Source: Aquitalea magnusonii
Lineage (GTDB): Bacteria; Pseudomonadota; Gammaproteobacteria; Burkholderiales; Chromobacteriaceae
Reading direction: 5' to 3'
Assembly (NCBI RefSeq): GCF_003202035.1
Contig: NZ_QJKC01000021.1
Location: forward strand, 1-52,393
Length of the DNA stretch: 52,393 nt
Shown here: piece after piece, positions 1 through 7,489 of the stretch
How positions within the stretch are numbered: position 1 is the stretch's first letter
How the letters are laid out: each line of letters begins with the position of its first letter
Program-made: the position numbers and the translations under genes
The notes under the pieces: model-generated
Seen by the model: only the letters and a program-made list of their open reading frames with translations
The model's database searches: none
What the model was told of the DNA's origin: nothing

Positions 1-1
1 A

Positions 2-88
2 GGGTTTAAGAAGCCCAGCGAAGCATTCTGGGAATGTTGCTTCAATCTGGATATCAGGATTCCAACCACCGTTGCACTTGGCTCTTGA
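2..88 (+). mobile_element. C-terminal end of a transposase (IS30-like), cut by the window edge
   Basis: An open frame runs in from the left edge and stops at a TGA at 86-88, giving 28 residues that begin GFKKPSEAFWE and end TTVALGS. The GFKxPSE segment followed by a VAL-S terminus resembles the extreme C-terminus of IS30-family transposases, after the last catalytic residue. Nothing upstream is visible, so it cannot be told whether the element is intact or a remnant. No clear terminal inverted repeat was recognised after the stop. The family call rests on a short tail only. Confidence 0.45.
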
Positions 89-127
89 AACCGCCCTGGT
101 AAAACCTGCTCTGCCAGTCAACAAAAC

Positions 128-156
128 AAAGGCGTCCGCCGTGAGGGGACGCCTTT
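128..156. terminator. Intrinsic terminator hairpin
   Basis: A 10-bp perfect stem (arms 128-137 and 147-156, 9-nt loop) starts with AAA and ends with TTT, so it can work in both directions. It lies just after the transposase tail. Confidence 0.7.
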
Positions 157-195
157 CTTGCGGCTGACCAAGTGATTTGGTGCGCTTGTACCGGA

Positions 196-309
196 CCCGG
201 CAAAGCCGGGCCTTTCGACTCACTGATTGATTCCGCAGCCTTCCCGTCTATTCCCTATCCCCCCGCCCTTTCCCTGAAAGGGAGCCTCGCTTTCTGTCCA
301 GAAAGCGAG
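196..309 (-). other. Two hairpins downstream of the MetQ-like gene; rest of 89-338 without a gene
   Basis: A GC-rich hairpin (CCCGGC, AAA loop, GCCGGG; 196-210) and a perfect 10-bp hairpin (arms 286-295 and 300-309, loop GTCC) lie 30-140 nt past the minus-strand stop at 339. Neither is followed by a long T run, so they may act as weak terminators or RNA-stabilising stems. No coding frame in 89-338 looks real. Confidence 0.45.
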
Positions 310-338
310 AAGAGCCAGGCTGGCATCAGGGAGCAGTG

Positions 339-1118
339 TCAGAACACCGGCACCACCGCACCCTGATAACGCTGGTCGATGAACTGGCGTACATCGTCGG
401 TGAACAGTGCCGCCACCAGTTTTTTCAGCGCCGGGCTGCTGCGGTTATCCTCGCGCGACACGATGATGTTGGCGTAGGGAGATTGGCTGCCTTCGCTGAA
501 CAGCGCATCACGCTTGGGTTTCAGCCCGCCTTGCAGCGCGTAGTTGGTATTGATCAGCGCAATGTCCACCTGATCCAGCACCCGTGGCAGGGTGGCGGCT
601 TCCAGTTCCTTGATCTTGAAATGGTGCGGGTTGCTGCTGATGTCACGCGCGCTGGCCAGGATATTGGCCGGGTCCTTCAGGCTGATCAGGCCCTGCTTGT
701 GCAGCAGCAGCAAGGCGCGGCCGGTATTGGACGGGTCGTTGGGAATGGCGATGGTGGCACCGTCCGGCAGCTCGCTGACCTTGCGGACCTTGTGCGAGTA
801 CGCGCCGAACGGCTCTACGTGAATGGCCGCCACGCTTACCAGCCGGGTGCCCTTGGACTTGTTGAAGCTATCCAGAAAGGGCTGGTGCTGGAAGTAGTTG
901 GCGTCGATTTCCTTGCCGGCCACTGCCAGGTTTTCCTGCAGCCCATTGCTGAACACTTTCACTTTCAACTCAATGCCCTGTTTGGCCAGCGCCGGTTTCA
1001 CATGTTCCAGAATCTCGGCATGCGGTACCGCTTCGGCACCGATGGTCAGCACTTCGGCGTGGGCGGTAAGGCTGGTGGCCAGGCCGAACAGTGCCAGCCA
1101 GAGGCTTGCGCGTTTCAT
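339..1118 (-). CDS. MetQ/NlpA-family ABC substrate-binding protein
   Basis: 259 residues with a cleavable signal peptide (about 1-21, ending LTAHA) and the NlpA/MetQ fold, including the family segment EIDANYFQHQPFL near residues 72-84. These proteins bind methionine or related sulfur compounds in the periplasm and deliver them to a MetNI importer. The usual lipobox cysteine is absent, so it is probably soluble. It has no cysteine and only the initiator methionine. The start overlaps the stop of the upstream dioxygenase by 4 nt (ATGA), with AGGAG inside the preceding gene. No metN or metI lies beside it; it may share the MetNI encoded at 29-31 kb. The real ligand is unknown. Confidence 0.85.
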   Translation of the reverse strand: MKRASLWLALFGLATSLTAHAEVLTIGAEAVPHAEILEHVKPALAKQGIELKVKVFSNGLQENLAVAGKEIDANYFQHQPFLDSFNKSKGTRLVSVAAIHVEPFGAYSHKVRKVSELPDGATIAIPNDPSNTGRALLLLHKQGLISLKDPANILASARDISSNPHHFKIKELEAATLPRVLDQVDIALINTNYALQGGLKPKRDALFSEGSQSPYANIIVSREDNRSSPALKKLVAALFTDDVRQFIDQRYQGAVVPVF

Positions 1119-2176
1119 GCATATTCTCCTGCGGAGGTGGGAAGGGAAGCTGCCTGCAATGCTTGCGGGGAAAGCAGGTCGGCATGGTGCCGGACGGCTA
1201 CCTTGGGATGGGAGCGCAGCCGTCCTTTGAGATAATTGTCACCAATACGGTAAAACAGCGGGTTGTCCGGGTCGGCCTCCGGGCCACGTGCTTCGGCGGC
1301 CAGCGGTGCCGGCAATTGCAGCAGCGGAATGGTGGCATCCAGCCGCGGGCCGAGGAAAAAGGCCACCGACAAGCGGTCCTTGCCTTCTGGCGGGCTCAGC
1401 ACGCGATGCACATTGGCCCGCAAATACCCATCGGAAGCCATTTCCAGCGATTCACCGATATTGACGATGAAACTGCCCGGCAATGACGGCGCATCAATCC
1501 AGCCCTGCTCGGTTTCCACTTGCAGGCCGTCCTGGCTATCGTCTTGCAGCAACAGGGTGAGAAAGCCGCCGTCCTTGTGCGGCCCCACGCCCTGCCCGGC
1601 TATGCCTTGCTGGCTGCCCGGATAACGGATGATTTTCAGATGCCCCACCGGAGCTTCGACAAAAGCATCGTCGAAAATGTCGACCGGCTGCTGCAGGGCT
1701 TCGGCAAAGGCACGCAACAGGCGGATGGAAAGGCGGGTGGTTTCCTGCTGCCAGTCCAGCAGCACCGGCTTGAGTTGCGGCAAGGCTGTCGGCCATTGAT
1801 TGGGGCCTTGCAGACGCCACCACGGGCCCTGCGCTGCCAGGTCGGGCCGCGGAGGGCGCTCGGCACCGATATCCAGTTGTTCGCGCCAGTCGGCAGCGCC
1901 GCGGGTGCGTTCTTCACCGGCACGGGTATAGCCACGGAAATGCGGCGAGTTTTCCATGTCGATGGCCAGCTTGTCGGCTTTCGGCAGGGCAAAGAATGCG
2001 CGTGCGGCCTGACGCAGTGCCGTCACCTTGTCAGCGGCGACACCATGGCCGACCAGATAAAAGAAACCGTGATCGCGCGCTGCGCCACGCAGTTGTTGCA
2101 GCAGTTGCTGGCGCTGTTCGGGACTGCCATCGAGCAGGCTGAAATCGATGACAGGCAAGGCAAGAGGGCTTGACAT
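1115..2176 (-). CDS. Isopenicillin-N-synthase-family Fe(II)/2-oxoglutarate dioxygenase
   Basis: 353 residues. It has the N-terminal non-haem dioxygenase domain (LPVIDFSLL near 8-15) and the C-terminal double-stranded beta helix. The iron ligands are visible as H200-x-D202 (PHKDGG) and H257 (VHRV), with the 2-oxoglutarate-binding R268-x-S270. The ATG at 2176 is chosen because it begins the conserved domain and is preceded by GGAG at a good distance; an in-frame ATG 60 nt upstream lacks this. It is translationally coupled to the MetQ-like gene (4-nt overlap), which suggests it oxidises the compound that protein imports, perhaps releasing sulfur. It lies behind a sulfur-type promoter box at 2246-2261. 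The substrate is not known. Confidence 0.85.
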   Translation of the reverse strand: MSSPLALPVIDFSLLDGSPEQRQQLLQQLRGAARDHGFFYLVGHGVAADKVTALRQAARAFFALPKADKLAIDMENSPHFRGYTRAGEERTRGAADWREQLDIGAERPPRPDLAAQGPWWRLQGPNQWPTALPQLKPVLLDWQQETTRLSIRLLRAFAEALQQPVDIFDDAFVEAPVGHLKIIRYPGSQQGIAGQGVGPHKDGGFLTLLLQDDSQDGLQVETEQGWIDAPSLPGSFIVNIGESLEMASDGYLRANVHRVLSPPEGKDRLSVAFFLGPRLDATIPLLQLPAPLAAEARGPEADPDNPLFYRIGDNYLKGRLRSHPKVAVRHHADLLSPQALQAASLPTSAGEYA

Positions 2177-2245
2177 GACAACTCCGTAAAGCGGCACCAC
2201 CGGGGTGCCGGGAAGCTTCACGATATGCCATGCCAATGCCGGTGC

Positions 2246-2261
2246 GAACCAAGAAAAACTG
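2246..2261 (-). promoter_or_regulatory. TTTTyCTTGGTT box (copy 1) upstream of the dioxygenase-metQ unit
   Basis: On the minus strand this reads CAGTTTTTCTTGGTTC, about 70-85 nt before the start codon at 2176. Near-identical boxes precede five other sulfur units (13818, 18427, 19600, 22034, 31926). It may be an activator site or an activator-assisted -35 region. Confidence 0.6.
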
Positions 2262-2412
2262 ATTTGAATATCAAGCCGTCAGCGCGGCTGACAAGGGCGG
2301 TGCTTGCCTGAACAACGGCGTGCCGGTGCCGCCCGGACAAGCAGGATGAATGGTGGCGCAAAGCCGCACAGCGGTGTTGTCTGCGCCAAACTGTGACAGT
2401 AACAGCCTGCCC

Positions 2413-3168
2413 TCAGGCTGCCTCGACACTGCCACCCAGATAGAACCGGTGTACGTCTTCACGCGCAGCCAGCTCGGCCGAACTACCCGACAGTGCCACA
2501 TGGCCGTTTTCCAGCAGATAGGCCTGATGGCTGTAGTGCAAGGCCAGGTTGGCGTTCTGTTCGGCCAGCAAAAAGCTCACCCCTTCCTGCCGGTTCAGCG
2601 CCTGCAGTATCTCGAAAATTTCCTCGACGATTTTCGGTGCCAGCCCCATGGATGGCTCATCCAGCAATACCAGCCGGGGTGCGGCCATCAGCGCACGGCC
2701 GATGGCCACCATCTGCTGCTCGCCACCCGAGGTATAGCCCGCTTGCGAGCGGCGGCGTTCTTTCAGCCGCGGGAAATACTGGTAGATGCGTTCCAGATCC
2801 TGCTGCAAGGCTGCGCGGCTGGGCTTGCGCACGAAGGCACCGGTCAGCAGGTTTTCTTCCACGCTCAGGTGGGCAAAGCAATGCCGTCCTTCCAGCACCT
2901 GCACCAGCCCGCGCTGCACCAGCTCATGCGGGGCGGTATGGCTGACATCCTGCCCGTCATAGACAATGCGCCCTTGTTGCAGGCAGCCGCGCTCGGCTGC
3001 CACCAGCCCGGCAATAGCCTTGAGCGTGCTGCTCTTGCCTGCCCCATTGGCCCCCAGCAAGGCCACGATCTGCCCTGCGTCCACCTGCAAGGAAACACTG
3101 CCCACGGCCAGAATGGCCTGGTTGTACACCACCTGAATGCCTTCCACCTGTAGTAAGGGCTGGCTCAT
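2413..3168 (-). CDS. livF: Branched-chain-type ABC transporter ATPase (LivF family)
   Basis: 251 residues, the usual LivF length. Walker A is GANGAGKS (39-46), the signature region is SGGEQ (147-151) and Walker B ends in LLDEP (168-172). It is the second ATPase of the HAAT-family importer encoded upstream and the last gene of the operon. GGAG stands before the ATG. A strong hairpin with a T run separates it from livK, so it may be expressed at a lower level than the binding protein. The operon starts with msuE and sfnG, so the transported solute is inferred to be an organosulfur compound rather than an amino acid. A 7-bp hairpin spans its stop codon (2403-2420). Confidence 0.88.
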   Translation of the reverse strand: MSQPLLQVEGIQVVYNQAILAVGSVSLQVDAGQIVALLGANGAGKSSTLKAIAGLVAAERGCLQQGRIVYDGQDVSHTAPHELVQRGLVQVLEGRHCFAHLSVEENLLTGAFVRKPSRAALQQDLERIYQYFPRLKERRRSQAGYTSGGEQQMVAIGRALMAAPRLVLLDEPSMGLAPKIVEEIFEILQALNRQEGVSFLLAEQNANLALHYSHQAYLLENGHVALSGSSAELAAREDVHRFYLGGSVEAA

Positions 3169-3203
3169 GATTCAACTCCGCAATCCGTCAAAAACCGGGT
3201 GAC

Positions 3204-3232
3204 AAAAACCCGGCGCAGCAAGCCGCGCCGGG
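3204..3232 (-). terminator. Intra-operon terminator/attenuator between livK and livF
   Basis: On the minus strand an 8-bp GC-rich stem (CCCGGCGC / GCGCCGGG, 3209-3232) is followed directly by TTTTT (3208-3204). It lies 20 nt after the livK stop and 36 nt before livF, so partial termination would make more binding protein than ATPase. Confidence 0.7.
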
Positions 3233-3251
3233 CGTGGACGGGCTCAGGCCA

Positions 3252-4586
3252 TCACGATTCCTTGCTGCAATCGCGCGGGGTGATGCCCTTTTCCTTGGCG
3301 TACTTGTGCGAGGAGTCCTCGATGATGGGGCGCAGCAGCTTGCGGTCGGCCTGTACCCACGGCGAAATCACCTTCCACTGCTGGCCGTCCCACTGCTGGA
3401 AGCGCACCGCACCGCCGCCTTCGTGGTCGGCGCAACTCAGTTGCAAGGGTTGCAACAGCCCCAGCGCGCCCACTTCCTTCAAGCGCTTGTCGTCAAAGTG
3501 CAGGTGCTCGAAGCCCCAGCGCACCTGCTCGCCGGTCAGCGGTTTCTTACCGAACTTGGCCTGCGCCAGGCGCACGGCTTCCACATTCAGGATGCCGTTC
3601 ACCACGCCCAGGTTGTAGTACACCGTGCCAAAGCGCTTGGCGTCGGCCAGATTGCCCTTGCCGGCATCCAGCACGGTTTTCTTGATGCCTTGCAGTACCG
3701 GGAACTGGGTGCCGGACGGGTGGGTGGTGATGGAGATGAAGCCCTTGGCGGCGGCGCCGGCCGGGGCGGCGTCTTCTTCCGAGTTGCTCCAGATATTGCC
3801 GATGATGTGGTCTGCCGGATAACCGGTTTTCTGCGCGGTTTTCAGTGCCACCGGGTTCATCACGCCCCAGCCGCGCAGAATCACCCAGTCCGGTTTTTGC
3901 TGGCGGATGGTCAGCCACTGCGACTGCTGCTCGTTACCCGGATGCGGCACTTCCAGCGACACCAGCTGGAAGCCGTACTTCTTCGACAGCAGCTCCAGGA
4001 TGGGGTTGGTTTCCTTGCCATAGGGCGAGCCGTGGTAGAGCACGGCAATCTTCTTGCCCTTCAGCTTGGCCAGGCCGCCGGATTTCTGGCCGATGTAGTT
4101 GATGATGGCCGACACCTCGGAATACGGGTTCAGCTGCAACGGGAATACATAGGGAAACACGCTGCCGTCGGTGGAGTCGGTACGGCCGTGGTTGATGGTG
4201 ATCAGCGGCAGCTTGTCAGCGGTGGAACGCTCCAGCGTGGCATAGGCAATGCCTACCGACAGCGGGTTGGTGGCGGCAGCCGGTGCGCCGTTCAGGCCTT
4301 TTTTCAGGCGCTCGTAGCACTCCACCCCTTTTTCCACCACGTATTCGGTTTCGCACTCGCTCCAGGTGAGCTTGACGCCGTTGACGCCGCCTTCCTTGAG
4401 ATTCACGTATTGCAGGTAATCAATAAAGCCGCCGAAAAAGCCGGTGCCGCCAGCCGCATACGGCCCCACGCGGTAGCTTTGCAGCGGGAAATACTGCTCG
4501 CCGCCTGCCTGTGCCGTGGCCGATGCTGCCGCCAGGCCCAATGCCAGTACGACCGCCCCTTTCAGTGTGTGCAGATGATTTTTCAT
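3252..4586 (-). CDS. livK: LivK-type ABC substrate-binding protein
   Basis: 444 residues with a signal peptide (MKNHLHTLKG..., cleavage near ASATAQA, about residue 26) and the type I periplasmic-binding fold of the HAAT family. At this length it belongs to the long LivK-like group found with AMP-binding-type genes rather than to classical leucine-binding proteins (about 370). The ATG at 4586 is chosen because the signal peptide begins there; longer frames upstream have no such feature. Four cysteines remain in the mature protein, unlike many neighbours. The context (sfnG, msuE) suggests a sulfone or similar neutral organosulfur ligand, which is inference. Confidence 0.85.
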   Translation of the reverse strand: MKNHLHTLKGAVVLALGLAAASATAQAGGEQYFPLQSYRVGPYAAGGTGFFGGFIDYLQYVNLKEGGVNGVKLTWSECETEYVVEKGVECYERLKKGLNGAPAAATNPLSVGIAYATLERSTADKLPLITINHGRTDSTDGSVFPYVFPLQLNPYSEVSAIINYIGQKSGGLAKLKGKKIAVLYHGSPYGKETNPILELLSKKYGFQLVSLEVPHPGNEQQSQWLTIRQQKPDWVILRGWGVMNPVALKTAQKTGYPADHIIGNIWSNSEEDAAPAGAAAKGFISITTHPSGTQFPVLQGIKKTVLDAGKGNLADAKRFGTVYYNLGVVNGILNVEAVRLAQAKFGKKPLTGEQVRWGFEHLHFDDKRLKEVGALGLLQPLQLSCADHEGGGAVRFQQWDGQQWKVISPWVQADRKLLRPIIEDSSHKYAKEKGITPRDCSKES

Positions 4587-4648
4587 TATGGGTAAACTCC
4601 CTGGTTCAGTAGACGAAACTGCTAACGGAAACAACAAGACAAAAACAT

Positions 4649-5716
4649 TCAGAAGCGCAGTGGCCACAGCCGGGCGCGGGCGCGCCAGCCTTGCCACAGC
4701 CGTGCCAGACCGTCCGGCTCCTTGATCAGGAACAGGATGATCAGCACGCCAAAGATGATTTTTTGCAGGTTCTCCAGCTGGCCGGCGGGCAGCACCCCGC
4801 TGAGCAAGCTGCCGGACAGGATGGACAGCACGATGGGCAGCAGCACGATGAAGGCCGCGCCCAGGAAATTGCCCAGAATGCTGCCCATGCCGCCCAGGAT
4901 GATGATGAACAGCACCTGAAACGAGCGGCTGAGATCAAAACCATGCGGCTCCACCGTGCCCAGATAGGTAAACGCCCACAGGGAACCAGCCACCCCCAGG
5001 ATGAAAGAGCTGATGGCAAAGGCCAGCAGTTTGGTGCGCAGGATGGGGATGCCGATGACAGCAGCAGCGGTATCCATGTCGCGCACTGCCATCCAGTTGC
5101 GCCCCAGGCTGCTGCGTACCAGATTGGCCGCCAGCACAAACAGCGGCAGCACCACGCTCAGGGTGAGCAGGTAGCGCCCGGCCGGGCTGCCAAAATCGTG
5201 ACCGGCCACCAGCAGCGGCGGCGCGGTGATGACGCCGGACTCGTTACCGTTGGAGAACCAGGCAAACTTGGTGAGCAGCCATTCGACAAAGAACTGTGCC
5301 GCCAGGGTGGACACCAGCAGATAAAAGCCCTTGATGCGCAGGCTGGGCAGGCCGAACACCACCCCCACTGCCGCGGCCACCACGCCACCGGCGACAAAGC
5401 TGAGCAAGAGCGGCAGGCCCGGCAGCAGGAATTGCAGCTTGTAACTGGCAAACGCCCCCACCGCCATGAAGGCGGCCGAACCCAGCGACAGCTGGCCGGC
5501 ATAGCCGGTAAGCAGGTTCAGCCCCAGCCCGGCCAGTGACAACACCAGAAACGGAATCAGAATGGCGCTGAACCAGTAGTCGTTGCCAATAAAGGGCAAC
5601 AAGCCGAAGGCCAGTGCCAGCAAGGCCCACAGCGCGGCACGCTGCTGCCATAGCCGCAGTGCGCGGCCATCCTGCCGGTAGCGGGTGCTGAACTGCCCGG
5701 ATTCCTGATAAAACAT
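4649..5716 (-). CDS. livM: Branched-chain-type ABC permease (LivM family)
   Basis: 355 residues with about ten hydrophobic membrane segments and the family motif GYAGQLSLGSAAFMAVGAF near residues 71-89, followed by the EAA-like region around GIPILRTKLLAFAISS. The ATG is preceded by AAGGAG. It pairs with LivH to form the membrane channel and is 11 nt downstream of it. An N-terminal soluble extension of about 25 residues precedes the first helix, a common feature of LivM proteins. Confidence 0.88.
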   Translation of the reverse strand: MFYQESGQFSTRYRQDGRALRLWQQRAALWALLALAFGLLPFIGNDYWFSAILIPFLVLSLAGLGLNLLTGYAGQLSLGSAAFMAVGAFASYKLQFLLPGLPLLLSFVAGGVVAAAVGVVFGLPSLRIKGFYLLVSTLAAQFFVEWLLTKFAWFSNGNESGVITAPPLLVAGHDFGSPAGRYLLTLSVVLPLFVLAANLVRSSLGRNWMAVRDMDTAAAVIGIPILRTKLLAFAISSFILGVAGSLWAFTYLGTVEPHGFDLSRSFQVLFIIILGGMGSILGNFLGAAFIVLLPIVLSILSGSLLSGVLPAGQLENLQKIIFGVLIILFLIKEPDGLARLWQGWRARARLWPLRF

Positions 5717-5727
5717 GCGTATTCTCC

Positions 5728-6609
5728 TTACACCCGTTCGATGGCGCGTTCGCCAAACAAGCCCGCCGGGCGCAGCAGCAAAAACAGCAGCGCCAGCACA
5801 TAGGGAAACCAGTTTTCAATGCCACCGCTGAGCAGCGGCCCCAGATACACTTCCGCCAGTTTTTCGCTGGCCCCCACAATCAGCCCGCCGACAATGGCGC
5901 CGCCTATCGAGGTGAAGCCGCCAATGATCAATACCGGCAAGGCCTTGAGCACGATCAGCGACAGGGAAAACTGCACGCCCAGCCGCGCGCCCCACAACAG
6001 CCCGGCCACCAGTCCCACCAGCCCGGCCACCGCCCATACCAGCACCCACATGCGTTGCAGGCGGATGCCCACTGCCAGCGCGGCCAGCTGGTCGTCAGCC
6101 ACGGCGCGCAGCGACAGGCCGATGCGGGTCTTGTTGAACAGCAAGGACAGCAGCAGCACCAGCAGCCCGGCGCTGCCGGCGGCAAACAGGTCGAAGCGCG
6201 ACAGCATCAGCCCGCCCAGCTCCAGCGGCGTGTCCTCGATGCCCAGGTCCAGCCCGTGTACCTGCGCGCCCCACAGCGCCTGGGCCACGCCTTCCACCAC
6301 ATAACTCAGGCCCAGCGTGGCCATGAACAGGGTGATGGGTGGCCGGTTCACCAGATGGCGCAGCACCAGCCGCTCCAGCAACAGCGCCAGCAGCAGCATG
6401 GACAATAGGCTGATGACAAAAGACAGCCAGAACGGCAGGCCACGCTCCAGCAGGCTGACAAAGGTGAGTGCGGCAAACAGCACCATCGAGCCCTGGGCAA
6501 AATTGAACACCCCGCTGGCCTTGTAGATCAGCACGAAGCCGATGGCCACCAGCGAGTACATCACCCCGGCCAGCAAGCCGCCGAGCAGTACTTCCATGAA
6601 AAACGACAT
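5728..6609 (-). CDS. livH: Branched-chain-type ABC permease (LivH family)
   Basis: 293 residues, typical LivH length, with eight or so membrane helices. The N-terminal motif YSLVAIGFVLIYKASGVFNFAQ (about 18-39) is diagnostic of the family. It forms the inner-membrane pore with LivM. A purine-rich GGGGGG stretch precedes the ATG. It lies 75 nt after livG in the same operon. Confidence 0.88.
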   Translation of the reverse strand: MSFFMEVLLGGLLAGVMYSLVAIGFVLIYKASGVFNFAQGSMVLFAALTFVSLLERGLPFWLSFVISLLSMLLLALLLERLVLRHLVNRPPITLFMATLGLSYVVEGVAQALWGAQVHGLDLGIEDTPLELGGLMLSRFDLFAAGSAGLLVLLLSLLFNKTRIGLSLRAVADDQLAALAVGIRLQRMWVLVWAVAGLVGLVAGLLWGARLGVQFSLSLIVLKALPVLIIGGFTSIGGAIVGGLIVGASEKLAEVYLGPLLSGGIENWFPYVLALLFLLLRPAGLFGERAIERV

Positions 6610-6684
6610 CAGACAGCCCCCTTACAGGTCCCCGCCCCGCACGGGCAAGCTGGCGGGAACAAGGTGGATACGGATAAACAGGTT

Positions 6685-7467
6685 TCAGTGACGCTGCTGG
6701 CCCAGATAAGCGGCAATCACCTCGGGCAGCGCACGCACCGCTGCGGGCTCGCCATCGCCGATCTTGCGGCCGTAGTCCAGCACCACCACGTGGTCGGACA
6801 GCTCCATCACCACGCCGATATCGTGTTCGATCAGCACGATGGTGGTGCCGAACACCTGGTTGACCTCGCGGATGAACTGGCTCATCTCGCGCTTTTCTTC
6901 GCGGTTCATCCCGGCCATGGGTTCGTCCAGCAACAGCAAGCGCGGCCGGGCTGCCAATGCGCGCCCCAGTTCCACCCGCTTTTGCAGGCCATAAGGCAGC
7001 TGGCCCACCGGGGTGTGCCGCCAGGCTTGCAGGCGCAGAAAGGCAATCACCTCCTCGGCTACCGCACGCTGGGCTTCTTCATCGGCTACCGCACGGCCTA
7101 CACGGAAGGCCTGCTCCAGCCAGCTGCTGCGGCTGGCCAGGTTGCGGCCGGTGAGGATGTTGTCCAGCACGCTCATGCCCTTGAACAAGGCAATGTTCTG
7201 GAAGGTGCGGGCAATGCCTGCCACCGCAGCCTCGTGCGGCTGCATGGCGCGGCGGGCGCGACCGGCAAAACGGATTTCCCCTTGCTGCGGCTGGTACACA
7301 CCGTTGATGACATTGAGCAAGGAACTCTTGCCCGCGCCATTGGGGCCGATCAAGGCGCAGATTTCCCCTTCGGCCACGTCAAAGCCGATGTCGGTCACCG
7401 CCTTGACACCCTTGAAGCTCAGGGAGATGTGCGACAGGCTCAGCAAGGGCGCTACGGTCTCGGACAT
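6685..7467 (-). CDS. livG: Branched-chain-type ABC transporter ATPase (LivG family)
   Basis: 260 residues. Walker A is GPNGAGKS (41-48). The signature motif is the LivG-style LPYGLQKR instead of the canonical LSGGQ, and Walker B is LLLLDEPMAG. The start is placed at the ATG at 7467 because the conserved domain begins a few residues later; a longer frame extending into the preceding gene is not needed. It hydrolyses ATP with LivF to power import. It begins 22 nt after the AMP-binding-like gene. Confidence 0.87.
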   Translation of the reverse strand: MSETVAPLLSLSHISLSFKGVKAVTDIGFDVAEGEICALIGPNGAGKSSLLNVINGVYQPQQGEIRFAGRARRAMQPHEAAVAGIARTFQNIALFKGMSVLDNILTGRNLASRSSWLEQAFRVGRAVADEEAQRAVAEEVIAFLRLQAWRHTPVGQLPYGLQKRVELGRALAARPRLLLLDEPMAGMNREEKREMSQFIREVNQVFGTTIVLIEHDIGVVMELSDHVVVLDYGRKIGDGEPAAVRALPEVIAAYLGQQRH

Positions 7468-7489
7468 AGTGTTGTTTCCATTTCTTGAT

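Noticed and set aside
2246-2261. Reading the TTGGTT boxes as sigma-54 -24 elements
   Set aside because: A GC follows at N9 in the copies at 2246 and 18427, at N10 in the copy at 13818 and not at either place in others, so the strict GG-N10-GC spacing is not kept.
2350-6408. Long plus-strand frames opposite the liv genes
   Set aside because: They are antisense shadows of well-supported GC-rich transporter genes, rich in His, Gln and Arg, with no motifs.
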